From the NCBI RefSeq assembly GCF_018131185.1, contig NZ_JAFCJE010000001.1:896001-960000 (forward strand): 64,000 nt of DNA, given 5' to 3'. Each line of letters opens with the position of its first letter. The stretch's first letter is position 1. This stretch comes from Bradyrhizobium diazoefficiens (GTDB taxonomy: Bacteria; Pseudomonadota; Alphaproteobacteria; Rhizobiales; Xanthobacteraceae). The translations under genes and the position numbers were made by a program. The notes beneath the pieces are model-generated. The model saw only the letters and a program-made list of their open reading frames with translations. It made no database searches and had not been told where the DNA came from. Below are positions 55,997 through 64,000 of the stretch, piece by piece.

Positions 55997-56758
55997 TCAG
56001 TTCTTCAGCCGATAACCGGTCCTAAAAATCCACCAGATCACGACCAGGCAGATCACCAGGAACGCCACAGTCATGCCGATGCTGACGGATACGCTGACAT
56101 CCGCGATCTCATAGAAGCTCCAGCGGAAGCCGGAGATCAGATAGACGACCGGGTTGAGCAGCGCCACCGTGCGCCAGGTGGGCGGCAGCATGTCGATGGA
56201 ATAGAAGCTTCCGCCGAGGAAGGTCAGCGGCGTCACCACCAGCATCGGGATCATCTGCAGCTTTTCGAATCCGTCGGCCCAGATGCCGATGATGAAACCG
56301 AACAGGCTGAACGTCACCGCCGTCAGCACCAGGAAGGTCAGCATCCAGACCGGATGCTGGATGTGCAGTGGAACGAAAAGCCCGGCCGTTGCCAGGATGA
56401 TGAGGCCCAGGATGATCGATTTGGTCGCGGCGGCGCCGACATAGCCGAGCACGATCTCGAAATAGGAGATCGGTGCCGACAGGATCTCGTAGATCGTGCC
56501 GGTGAATTTCGGAAAGTAGATGCCGAACGAGGCGTTGGCGATGCTCTGGGTCAGCACCGAGAGCATGATCAGGCCCGGCACGATGAAGGTGCCGTAGCTG
56601 ACGCCCTCGACCTCGCTGATGCGCGAGCCGATCGCGGCGCCGAACACCACGAAATAGAGCGAAGTGGAAACCACCGGCGACACGATGCTTTGCAGCAGCG
56701 TGCGCCAGGTGCGCGCCATTTCGAACAGATAGATGGCGCGGATGGCGCGGTGGTTCAT
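55997..56758 (-). CDS. ABC-2 type exporter permease
   Basis: Membrane subunit of 253 residues with about six helices. Opening [45 protein letters not shown] and a late segment [38 protein letters not shown] are the ABC-2 membrane signature, as in NodJ-like or drug/polysaccharide exporters. Its ATG overlaps the stop of the upstream ATPase gene by 4 bases, so both subunits are translated together. The substrate is not known. Confidence 0.9.
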   Translation of the reverse strand: MNHRAIRAIYLFEMARTWRTLLQSIVSPVVSTSLYFVVFGAAIGSRISEVEGVSYGTFIVPGLIMLSVLTQSIANASFGIYFPKFTGTIYEILSAPISYFEIVLGYVGAAATKSIILGLIILATAGLFVPLHIQHPVWMLTFLVLTAVTFSLFGFIIGIWADGFEKLQMIPMLVVTPLTFLGGSFYSIDMLPPTWRTVALLNPVVYLISGFRWSFYEIADVSVSVSIGMTVAFLVICLVVIWWIFRTGYRLKN

Positions 56759-57678
56759 GACGTCCTCACGAGATCGACGAAGATGTCCTCGAGCGACGAT
56801 TGCGTCGTGTCGAGATCATTGAAGCGGATACCGGCGGTGCGGAGATCGCCAAGCAGGCTGGTGATGCCCGTGCGCTCGCCCTTGGTGTCGTAATCGTAGA
56901 CCAGCGTTGTGCCTTTATCGCAGAGCTCGAGCTCGTAATGGCCGAGGCTCTCCGGCAGCGCGTCGAGCTTGCCCTGCAGATGCAGCGTCAGCCGTTTCTT
57001 GCCGAGCTTCTGCATCAAGGTCGACTTGTCCTCGATCAGCACGATCTCGCCCTTGTTGATGACGCCAATGCGGTCGGCCATCTCCTCGGCTTCCTCGATG
57101 TAATGCGTGGTGAGGATGATGGTGACGCCGGATTGCTGCAGACCGCGCACCACCTCCCACATGCCCTTGCGCAGCTCGACGTCGACACCGGCGGTGGGCT
57201 CGTCCAGAAACAGGATCTGCGGCTCGTGCGACAGCGCTTTCGCGATCATCACGCGGCGCTTCATGCCGCCGGAGAGCGTAATGATCTTGTTGTCCTTCTT
57301 GTCCCAGAGCGAGAGGTCTTTCAGCACCTTCTCGATATGGGCGGGATTCTTCGGCTTGCCGAACAGGCCGCGGGAGAAGCTCACGGTGGCCCATACGCTT
57401 TCGAAGGCGTCGGTGTGCAATTCCTGCGGCACGAGGCCGATCAGCGAGCGGGCCTTGCGGTAGGAGGTCTGGATGTTCTCGCCGCCGACGAGGACGCGGC
57501 CTTCGCTGGGATTGGCGATGCCGCAGATGATCGAGATCAGCGTGGTCTTGCCGGCGCCGTTCGGGCCGAGCAGCGCGAAGATCTCGCCGCGCTTGATGTC
57601 GAGATTGACGTTCTTGAGCGCCTTGAAGCCGGACCCATAGGTCTTCGACAAATTGGCGACGGAGATGATGGAGGACAT
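56755..57678 (-). CDS. ABC-2 type exporter ATP-binding subunit
   Basis: 307 residues. Walker [10 protein letters not shown] (about residue 38), signature [15 protein letters not shown], Walker [13 protein letters not shown], switch [15 protein letters not shown], as in DrrA/NodI-like exporters. A C-terminal extension after residue 220 follows ([19 protein letters not shown]), as usual for these subunits. The permease gene is directly downstream and overlaps. The 286-base gap between this gene's start and the divergent hydrolase gene holds no feature I can support. Confidence 0.92.
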   Translation of the reverse strand: MSSIISVANLSKTYGSGFKALKNVNLDIKRGEIFALLGPNGAGKTTLISIICGIANPSEGRVLVGGENIQTSYRKARSLIGLVPQELHTDAFESVWATVSFSRGLFGKPKNPAHIEKVLKDLSLWDKKDNKIITLSGGMKRRVMIAKALSHEPQILFLDEPTAGVDVELRKGMWEVVRGLQQSGVTIILTTHYIEEAEEMADRIGVINKGEIVLIEDKSTLMQKLGKKRLTLHLQGKLDALPESLGHYELELCDKGTTLVYDYDTKGERTGITSLLGDLRTAGIRFNDLDTTQSSLEDIFVDLVRTS

Positions 57679-57964
57679 GGATGGCCGTTAGGCTGAGGGC
57701 AACGCTGGGGAGGGAGGCTGGAACCTGCCGGATGGGCGGTCAGCGGAGCCCTGAGATAGGAATGCCTTTGCCAGGCCGCAATTGCCCGGAGAAAAATGGT
57801 CTCAAAACAGGCCCTTCGGTGGCAGGTTTCGGGCAGGTGTTGCGCGATGGTCACGGGTTGTGGGTAAGATTGGCCGTTCACGTGCCTCTTTGTTGCGTCT
57901 GCGAGCAGGCCGTGGCTACGATTCCGGCCAATCGCAAAGCGCATTGTCCCCAAGGAATAGATCG

Positions 57965-58681
57965 ATGAGACCGAACGGCCGTCACACCGCTGGCGCCAGC
58001 CAGTTGTCAGCCCTCCGGGTGTGGGCGACGTGCCTGCTCCTGCTGTCAGCAATTGCCATCAACCCGACCACTGCCAAGGCTGCGCCCAGCCAGGCCGCGG
58101 CGGCGACCACGCATGTCTATCTGCTTCGCGGGGTACTCAACATCTTCTCGCTCGGGCTCGACACCATCGGTGCCCGGCTCCAGGCGCAGGGCGTCCCGGT
58201 GACCGTCGCCAACTTCGTCTCCTGGTCCTCGCTCGCCGATGAAGCTGCGGCCGCCTACAGGGCAGGCCGGCTCAAGACCATCGTCCTGGTCGGCCATTCC
58301 TCCGGTGCGACCGCGCTGCCCGACATGATCGCCAAGCTCAACCAGCTCGGCGTACCCGTGAAGCTCGCCATCGGCCTCGACTCCGTGTTCAAGACCAAGC
58401 TCTCGACCGGCGCCGAGCGCTACATCAACATCTATATCGGCGACGGTCCGGGTGAGCCGGTGCGCGCTGCGGCGGGCCTGCGCGGCAAGCTCGACAATGT
58501 CGACGTGCGCGGCACCGGCGTCGGCCACGTCTCGATCGACAAGAACGAGGCGATCCAGCGCCGTGTCATTGCCGAGATCAACGCCGCGATCATACGCTCG
58601 CGCGCTCCGGCAGCTCCGGTCGCCGTCCGCGGCGCGCCGCAGCAGGCCCACTCGGCGGCAGCGGCCTCGACACGGAATTAG
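57965..58681 (+). CDS. Secreted alpha/beta hydrolase-like protein, paralogue 1
   Basis: 238 residues from ATG 57965, preceded by AAGGAA at 7 bases. N-terminal signal sequence (VWATCLLLLSAIAINPTTAKAA). Then HVYLLRGVLNIFSLGLDTIGARLQAQG, the nucleophile elbow VLVGHSSGATALPDMI (serine near 111), acid site AIGLDSVFK, and histidine in GVGHVSIDKNEAI. Same order and spacing as the protein at 61843, so the two are paralogues. Fold is alpha/beta hydrolase; function unknown. The stop overlaps the convergent P450 stop. Confidence 0.75.
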   Translation: MRPNGRHTAGASQLSALRVWATCLLLLSAIAINPTTAKAAPSQAAAATTHVYLLRGVLNIFSLGLDTIGARLQAQGVPVTVANFVSWSSLADEAAAAYRAGRLKTIVLVGHSSGATALPDMIAKLNQLGVPVKLAIGLDSVFKTKLSTGAERYINIYIGDGPGEPVRAAAGLRGKLDNVDVRGTGVGHVSIDKNEAIQRRVIAEINAAIIRSRAPAAPVAVRGAPQQAHSAAAASTRN

Positions 58682-59856
58682 GCCGCCGTCACTCGCACGG
58701 GCATGCTCTCCAGCCCGCGGAGCGAATTGTTGAGCCTGCGCTTCGGCTCCGCCGTGAGCTCGATGGTCTTAACGCGCCTTGCGAACTCGCTGAAGATCAA
58801 TTCGCCTTCCAGGCGCGCGATCATCTGACCGACGCAGGCGTGGATGCCTGCGCCGAAACCGACGTGGCCGGTCGCGGTCCGTTCCACCTCGAAGCAGTCC
58901 GGCCTATCCCAGCGTGCGGGATCGCGGTTGGCCGAGGCCATGAACAGCAGCACCTTGCGATGCGCCGGGATGACGCCGCCGCCGATCTTCACGTCGCGCG
59001 AGGTGGTGCGAAAGAATGTCTGTATCGGTGAATCGTAACGCAGGCCTTCCTCGAAAGCGTTGCGCGCCAGCTCCGGCTTGTGGTGCAGCTTGCGATATTC
59101 ATCCGGATGGGTAGCCAGCGCGAGCAGGGTATTGCCGATGCCGTTGACCGTGGTGTCGATCCCCGCCGTGAGGAACGGCCGCACCAGATGCGTCGCCTCG
59201 TGTTCGGTGATCTCGCCGTCGTCGGCCGCCTGGTAGATCATCATGCCGAGACTGTCGGGCTGTAACGCATCTCGCGCGCAACAATCCATGATCCAGCTCT
59301 GCGCCGCGAGGCCCGCCTTGCGCGAGCCGGCCTGGATCTCGTTCTCAGGGCCGAAGCTGTCGAACACGAAGGTGCTCCAGGCCAGCAGCTTCTCGCGACC
59401 GTCGGGCCGGATGCCGATCGCATCCGGAAACACCTTCATCGGATAGGCCTCGGCAAGATCGCTCACGGCATCGAACGTGCCTTTGTCGATCAGCTCCGAA
59501 ACCTTCTTCTCCGCTTCCTTCTGAAACGTCTCGCGCAGCCTCCTTGCGACGCCCGGAGACAGCGTGCGGCCGAGCACCCGCCGGCCCTTGTCGTGGTCCG
59601 GCGGGTCGATCTGCAGCGTGAGCGGCTTTGGCAACGCCGGGTTCATCCCGTGGAGCCCGACGCCTTCGCCACTGATGAAGGTCTTCCAGTCCTTCAGGGC
59701 CGCTTCGACCTCGCCATAGCCTGCCATGGCCCACACGCCGTAACGCTCCAGCGTGAATACGGGCCCGAGCGCACGCAGCTCCTCATAAGCAGGATAAGGC
59801 TCCATCAGGAAGTCAGGTGCGAACGGGTCGAGGGGGCTGGATGCAATGCCGCTCAT
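58678..59856 (-). CDS. Cytochrome P450, CYP199-like
   Basis: Heme monooxygenase of 392 residues, soluble. I-helix oxygen motif LTAGIDTTVNGIG (about 230), ExxR in EEGLRYDSPIQTFFRTT, heme-thiolate region GHVGFGAGIHACVGQMIARLEGE. It strongly resembles what I recall of CYP199A, which O-demethylates or hydroxylates para-substituted benzoates and cinnamates: DLAEAYPxxVFPDAxG, AGxDTTVNGIG, FRTTxRxVxxGG, NNSLRGLESMPV. A ferredoxin/reductase partner is not in the window. It starts 16 bases after an ABC binding-protein gene, forming an operon controlled probably by the divergent MarR gene. Confidence 0.88.
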   Translation of the reverse strand: MSGIASSPLDPFAPDFLMEPYPAYEELRALGPVFTLERYGVWAMAGYGEVEAALKDWKTFISGEGVGLHGMNPALPKPLTLQIDPPDHDKGRRVLGRTLSPGVARRLRETFQKEAEKKVSELIDKGTFDAVSDLAEAYPMKVFPDAIGIRPDGREKLLAWSTFVFDSFGPENEIQAGSRKAGLAAQSWIMDCCARDALQPDSLGMMIYQAADDGEITEHEATHLVRPFLTAGIDTTVNGIGNTLLALATHPDEYRKLHHKPELARNAFEEGLRYDSPIQTFFRTTSRDVKIGGGVIPAHRKVLLFMASANRDPARWDRPDCFEVERTATGHVGFGAGIHACVGQMIARLEGELIFSEFARRVKTIELTAEPKRRLNNSLRGLESMPVRVTAA

Positions 59857-59872
59857 GGTCAGCTCCCGGCGG

Positions 59873-61081
59873 CTATTGCTTCGCCAGCGGGCACTGACCG
59901 TCGCCCTCGGAGCGGAACGCGTCCTCGCCCTTGATCGTAGCGACGACCTTCAGCATATCCCAGGTCGACGTGGATTCGTCCGGAGCCTTGACCTGCAAGA
60001 GGTAGAGCGGGTGGATCTTGCGTCCGTCCTTGCGAATGTAGCCCTTGCCGAACAGGGGGTCGTCAGTCGGCAACGCCTTCATCGCCGCGACCACCGCCTT
60101 GCCGTCCTTGGCGCCGCCGACCTTGTCGACGGCCTTGAGATAGTGAATGACCGAAGCATAGACGCCGGCCTGCATGTCGTTTGGATAGGCCTTCGAGGGA
60201 ATGCGTTCGGCGAAGCGTTTGGCGAAAGCCCGCGTGCCGTCGTTCAGATCCCAGTAGAACGGGTTCATGATCTGAGCGCCTTGCGCAAACTTCAGGCCGA
60301 GTGCGGGCAGGCCGTTCATGCCGAGGATCAATCCGACCAGCTTGCGGTCCTTGGTCAGCCCGAACTCGGCGGCCTGCTTCATCGAGGTGATGGTATCGTC
60401 GCCGGCATTGGCGAAACCGATGACGTTCGCACCCGACGCCTGGGCCTGGAGCAGGAACGAGGCGTAATCAGCCGTTCCCAGCGGATGCCGCACGCTGCCG
60501 AGCACCTCGCCGCCGGACGCCTTCACGGCCTCCGCGGCCTGCTTCTCAAGATCATGGCCGAAGGCGTAGTCGGCGGTGATGAAGAACCATTTCTTGCCGC
60601 CCTGCTGCACGATCGCCTTGCCGAGACCGCGCCCATAGGCATAGGTGTCGTAGGTCCAGTGCACGGTGTTCGGCGTGCATTTCTCGCCGGTCAACAGCAC
60701 CGTTCCGGCGCCCGATCCGACGAAGACCTTGTTCTTCTCGGCGCTCATGCCGGCCACCGCAAGCGCGATCGACGAGTTCGGAAGGTCGAAGATCGCATCG
60801 ACACCCTCGTTCTCGTACCAGCGCCGGGCGACGCCGATGCCGATATCGGTCTTGTTCTGATGGTCGGCTGCGACGACCTCGACCGGCTTGCCGGCGGCCT
60901 TTCCGCCATAGTCTTCGACCGCCATTTTGGCGGCGACGACCGAGCCGATGCCTTGATAGCTGGCGAACGGACCCGATTGGTCGTTCAGGATGCCGATCTT
61001 CACCGCGTCCTGGGCGAACGCCGGTGCGGCCGTCAGCATCGCCGCCAATATGCATAATTTGTGCAGGAATTTGCTGTTCAT
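59873..61081 (-). CDS. Branched-chain/aromatic-type ABC substrate-binding protein
   Basis: Periplasmic binding protein of 402 residues with signal peptide (LHKLCILAAMLTAAPAFAQ). It has the type I (LivK) layout: VKIGILNDQSGPFASYQGIGSVVAAKMAVEDYGG, VEVVAADHQNKTDIGIGVARRW and ANVIGFANAGDDTITSMKQAAEFG. Members of this subgroup in soil alphaproteobacteria bind aromatic acids as well as amino acids. No permease or ATPase genes are next to it; it is instead in an operon with a CYP199-like P450, so an aromatic ligand is my inference. Confidence 0.88.
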   Translation of the reverse strand: MNSKFLHKLCILAAMLTAAPAFAQDAVKIGILNDQSGPFASYQGIGSVVAAKMAVEDYGGKAAGKPVEVVAADHQNKTDIGIGVARRWYENEGVDAIFDLPNSSIALAVAGMSAEKNKVFVGSGAGTVLLTGEKCTPNTVHWTYDTYAYGRGLGKAIVQQGGKKWFFITADYAFGHDLEKQAAEAVKASGGEVLGSVRHPLGTADYASFLLQAQASGANVIGFANAGDDTITSMKQAAEFGLTKDRKLVGLILGMNGLPALGLKFAQGAQIMNPFYWDLNDGTRAFAKRFAERIPSKAYPNDMQAGVYASVIHYLKAVDKVGGAKDGKAVVAAMKALPTDDPLFGKGYIRKDGRKIHPLYLLQVKAPDESTSTWDMLKVVATIKGEDAFRSEGDGQCPLAKQ

Positions 61082-61119
61082 TGTCTCCCTCCCATGGGCG
61101 GTCTTGGTGCCGCTGTATA

Positions 61120-61140
61120 ATAGTTATATTTTATAGCTAT
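61120..61140. promoter_or_regulatory. MarR-type operator between the P450 operon and marR
   Basis: ATAGTTATA-TTT-TATAGCTAT, an inverted repeat of 9-base arms with one mismatched pair, in a markedly AT-rich segment. It lies 39 bases upstream of the binding-protein start and 51 before the marR start, ideal for control of both. Confidence 0.65.
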
Positions 61141-61190
61141 TTTTGGGAGTGTCAATTCGGCCGTCGTCCGGCCGCCGCGGATTGAGGATC

Positions 61191-61670
61191 ATGAGCGCGA
61201 AAGCAGTAAGACCCGGAGCCAAGTCCGCGCAGTCGTCGGAGACGTCGCTGAACCTGCGCGCGCTGCGGCGGACGCCAGGCTTCATGCTGCGGCTCGCGCA
61301 GCTGAAGTTCTTCGAAGGTTTCTACGAGGAATTCGCGGCATTGGGTCTGACGCCCGCCACCTATGCGATCTTCGCGATCATTCGGGACAATCCCGGCGTT
61401 CCCCCGAGCAGCATCGCCAGCGTCCTGCGCCTCCGCCTGCCGAACCTGATCAAGATCCTGAACGAGCTCGAATCGACCGGCTTGATCAAGCGCAGCCGCT
61501 CGAAGTCCGATCGCCGCGCGGTGGAATTGATGCTCACGCCAAAGGGCGCAAAGCTCATTGCCGAGGGCGTAAGGCTGACGCAGCCCTATAATGAAAGGAT
61601 GCTGGCCTCGCTCAACGAGGCCGAGCAACGTACGCTGCTCGAACTGTTGAACCGGATTCTGCCGTTCTAG
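61191..61670 (+). CDS. MarR-family transcriptional regulator
   Basis: 159 residues from ATG 61191 (GAGG just upstream); in-frame start at 61143 would overlap the operator region. Winged helix-turn-helix at about residues 65-120 (VPPSSIASVLRLRLPNLIKILNELESTGLIKRSRSKSDRRAVELMLTPKG), with flanking helices for dimerisation. MarR proteins release DNA on binding aromatic acids or their CoA thioesters. It is divergent from the binding-protein/P450 operon, so it is the natural regulator of that operon. Confidence 0.87.
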   Translation: MSAKAVRPGAKSAQSSETSLNLRALRRTPGFMLRLAQLKFFEGFYEEFAALGLTPATYAIFAIIRDNPGVPPSSIASVLRLRLPNLIKILNELESTGLIKRSRSKSDRRAVELMLTPKGAKLIAEGVRLTQPYNERMLASLNEAEQRTLLELLNRILPF

Positions 61671-61842
61671 CCTCGGGGCCGGCCTGAGGCCGATCGTCGC
61701 AAAGTCGGTGATATGCCGCGATGGGCGGCGGGTTGGCGGGTTGCCGGGGAAGGCAGCCGGTTCCGTGCCCCAAAATCCACCCAATCGGTGGTCACTAAGC
61801 CCCGGAGGGGGCCATTGGCTCCGTGGTGGGACTGCTGGACTG

Positions 61843-62775
61843 ATGATTGATCTGAGGCGACTAGTCGCGCTGGCAGCCGTTGCACTGCTCGCCTTGGGCC
61901 CCGGCATGGCCGCCGCCTCACCTGCCAAATCCAAGCCCACCGCGGCCGTGCCCGCCGCGCCGCCGCCTCCGCCTTTCGAGCCGCTGCCGCCGCCAAAAAT
62001 CTACCTGTTCCGCGGCGCCATGGGCCCGATTTTCTCGACCGGCATGGATCGGCTCGAAGAGAAGCTGACGAAGGCCGGCTTCTCGGCCAATGTCTATGAG
62101 TTCACCATCTGCCGGTTCATCGGCGACCGCGCCATCGCCAGCTACAAGGAAAGCCCCGCGCCGATCGTGCTGATCGGCCACTCCATGGGTGGGCTGTGCT
62201 CGATCATCATCTCCGAGATGGCGGCCAAGGAGAACATCCCGATCAGCCTCGTCATCGCCATCGATCCCGCGCATGCGACCGGCGACGTGCCGCTCAATGT
62301 CGAGCGCTTCATCAACATCTTCCTGTCCGACAGCGTGCTCGGCGGCGGCGACGTCGTTGCGGTCCCCGGCTTTCGCGGCCATTACGCGAGCTACGACCTG
62401 AAGCAGAACGCGCGCGTCTCGCACATCAACATCGAGAAATCCGACGACATCCATCGCCAGATCGTCGAGATGGTGACGAAGCTGCCGCGCATTCCGCCGC
62501 AAACGCAGGCCGACGCGGTGCCGCTGCGCTATCTTGTGCCGGCCGATACGTTGGTCGAATTGTGGGACTCCGGTGTACGAGTGCCGGTGCGCAAGGGCGA
62601 CACCATGGAAAGCATCGCCGCCGCCAATCGCGTGCCGCTGTGGACGCTCGCGCAGAGCAACTCGCTCGCAGAAAATGCACCGCTTACGCCGGGGCAAACC
62701 CTCATCGTCCCCCGTCACCTGACCCCGCCCGAGCCGGCGGCGGCGATGGCAACGCCGCCGTCAGGGCGGAAATAG
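61843..62775 (+). CDS. Secreted alpha/beta hydrolase-like protein with LysM-like tail, paralogue 2
   Basis: 310 residues. Signal sequence (LVALAAVALLALGPGMAAAS), then a proline-rich spacer (PAAPPPPPFEPLPPP), then the hydrolase domain: KIYLFRGAMGPIFSTGMDRLEEKL, VLIGHSMGGLCSIII (serine about 113), AIDPAHATG, and histidine in ARVSHINIEKSDDI. The C-terminal part (PVRKGDTMESIAAANRVPLWTLAQSNSLAENAPLTPGQTLIV) is a LysM domain that would bind peptidoglycan or chitin-like glycan. Domain order and motifs match the protein at 57965, which lacks the LysM part. Confidence 0.8.
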   Translation: MIDLRRLVALAAVALLALGPGMAAASPAKSKPTAAVPAAPPPPPFEPLPPPKIYLFRGAMGPIFSTGMDRLEEKLTKAGFSANVYEFTICRFIGDRAIASYKESPAPIVLIGHSMGGLCSIIISEMAAKENIPISLVIAIDPAHATGDVPLNVERFINIFLSDSVLGGGDVVAVPGFRGHYASYDLKQNARVSHINIEKSDDIHRQIVEMVTKLPRIPPQTQADAVPLRYLVPADTLVELWDSGVRVPVRKGDTMESIAAANRVPLWTLAQSNSLAENAPLTPGQTLIVPRHLTPPEPAAAMATPPSGRK

Positions 62776-62861
62776 GCCGAGATCGTTACAGGCCTCTGGC
62801 TTGCGGGGCTCGCGAGATTTAGCGATGCATTCCCGCCATGTGCATCTTCAATAGACCATGG

Positions 62862-64000
62862 TCACACCAGGAGATCGTGCGGCACATGATGCCCGGCTGC
62901 GCCGCCCGCAACGTGAAGGCCGAGGTCGGGATGCGAAAACTCGCTCGCCATCGGGGGAGCGCCGTGAACGCGGGCCTCCGCCGCGATTTCTTGATGGCCG
63001 GGCGGGATATCGTTCGCAAATGCGACGCTCGGCCTCTCGATCGGAGGCTTCAGGAAGTTGAAGGAATCGCCCGGCTCATGCGGATTGCCCTTCGGGCTTG
63101 CCGGTTCGCCACCTCCTGCAGAGAGCAGATGAGAATGAGAGCCGCCGGGCGCTTCCGCCGGAGCATGCTCGTGCACGCTTGCCTGAGGCGTCATCGAGCG
63201 AGGGTTGTCTCCGTCCCCGAGCCCTTTCCACGGGGTAGCATCAAGCACGCTCTCGCTGTCGGCCAGGCTGGCGCGGCCATGGCTCTCCGCGGCCTTCCCT
63301 TCATTGACATGCTGGTCGGCCGCCAGAAGCGCATCCGGCGCGAACCAGAACACGGGATGGCTCTCCACCGCCGCCTCGGCCGTGTGGATTCCTTTCAGAT
63401 GTGCGCCGTCATCGGCTTTGGTCTGCTCGAAGACAAACTTGAAGGAATCCATCGGTCGCGAACCGATGGCCGCTTCCCACAGGGTGGATTTCGTTTCAGT
63501 CTGGCCCAAGGTGGAAGGCACCGTCTCGGTGGTCCTTCCGCTGTGATCCCAATCGGCATCGAGGAGATAACTCACCTCCACGGCGGTCGAACTGCCGTCG
63601 AGCGAAGAAGTACTGGCACTTTCCGACGTGTCGGCAGAGGTGTCGGACGTGCTGAGCGTGATGACAGCCGTATCACTTTGTATAATTGCGGACGGATCGA
63701 GGGTGTCGCTCTCCGCCATGACCGGTGCCACGGCTTCATCCACGATGAAGTCCGACGAAGCAATGGTCGCGACACCTTGGAGATGAACCTCCAGCAGGCT
63801 GGAATCACCGATCTGGAGAGTTTGATCGGTCGGATTCACATACACGATGGTCTCGTTGGCCGCGCTGTCGTAGATCCAGGCGATGGTGTGGGGCGGCACG
63901 GAGGAGCTTGACGAGCTCAATGCCAGGATCACGAAGCCGAGCGCGCCGACCGCCCTCAGATCGATCTTGTCGGTTCCCGATATGAAATCGGTAATCGTGT
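62862..64000 (-). CDS. C-terminal part of an RTX/serralysin-like secreted protein, 5' partial
   Basis: Frame open to the right edge, so only the last ~380 residues are seen. The segment nearest the edge reads ITDFISGTDKIDLRAVG, the typical start of the C-terminal cap after RTX calcium-binding repeats in serralysin-type proteins, continuing with VYVNPTDQTLQIGDSSLLEVHLQG. An acidic Ser/Thr-rich stretch (LSTSDTSADTSESASTSSLDG) and a long histidine-, proline- and glycine-rich tail ending HHVPHDLLV follow. RTX caps normally end within a few residues, so the ~270-residue extra tail is unusual. Probably a type I-secreted adhesin or hydrolase; the catalytic or repeat parts are outside the window. Confidence 0.6.
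   Translation of the reverse strand, partial: TITDFISGTDKIDLRAVGALGFVILALSSSSSSVPPHTIAWIYDSAANETIVYVNPTDQTLQIGDSSLLEVHLQGVATIASSDFIVDEAVAPVMAESDTLDPSAIIQSDTAVITLSTSDTSADTSESASTSSLDGSSTAVEVSYLLDADWDHSGRTTETVPSTLGQTETKSTLWEAAIGSRPMDSFKFVFEQTKADDGAHLKGIHTAEAAVESHPVFWFAPDALLAADQHVNEGKAAESHGRASLADSESVLDATPWKGLGDGDNPRSMTPQASVHEHAPAEAPGGSHSHLLSAGGGEPASPKGNPHEPGDSFNFLKPPIERPSVAFANDIPPGHQEIAAEARVHGAPPMASEFSHPDLGLHVAGGAAGHHVPHDLLV

Overview
The window is a GC-rich alphaproteobacterial chromosome segment. It most resembles Bradyrhizobium or a close relative (Nitrobacteraceae). The grounds are the gene order of the division and cell wall (dcw) cluster, the run ftsZ-lpxC-bamD-recN-ligA, an alphaproteobacterial RNase P RNA, a CYP199-like P450, and several families of GC-rich intergenic palindromes beginning and ending with GTCATTCCGGGGC, as is common in that group. 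I ran no database search. Functional names come from motifs and family resemblance recognised by eye.

Region 1 (1-15.4 kb) is accessory metabolism and export. It holds the end of a taurine/sulfonate-type ABC importer, a Crp/Fnr regulator, and a TetR-controlled EmrAB-type drug pump with a perfect operator palindrome. Next come an ABC exporter and a MATE exporter behind a possible leader-peptide attenuator, an O-antigen ligase-like protein, a TauE/SafE permease, a MocR-type regulator divergent from a DUF983 protein, and an alpha/beta hydrolase.

Region 2 (15.4-43.7 kb) is the core. It contains rnpB and ampD on the minus strand. The plus-strand dcw cluster then follows: rsmH, ftsL, ftsI, murE, murF, mraY, murD, ftsW, murG, murC, murB, a ddl homologue, ftsQ, ftsA and ftsZ. 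After a clear terminator come lpxC, bamD, recN and ligA. These genes build the peptidoglycan precursor lipid II, assemble the divisome, and carry envelope biogenesis (lipid A, outer-membrane protein insertion) and DNA repair or ligation. No mraZ lies directly upstream of rsmH. A GIY-YIG nuclease gene broken by an amber codon sits between recN and ligA, bracketed by two direct copies of the palindrome.

Region 3 (43.8-57.7 kb) is mixed. It has a Bcr/CflA-type MFS pump, aminopeptidase P, a 59-residue protein behind a sigma54-like promoter, prmA, a lone Flp-type pilin, a phytoene-desaturase-like FAD oxidoreductase, a fused membrane/spermidine-synthase-like protein, a glycerophosphodiesterase, an L,D-transpeptidase, a glycine-zipper protein and an ABC-2 exporter pair.

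Region 4 (57.9-64 kb) is an aromatic-compound-like module. A branched-chain-type ABC binding protein and a CYP199-like P450 form an operon divergent from a MarR regulator. Two paralogous secreted alpha/beta hydrolases flank it, the second with a LysM-like tail. The window ends inside the 3' part of an RTX-like secreted protein gene.
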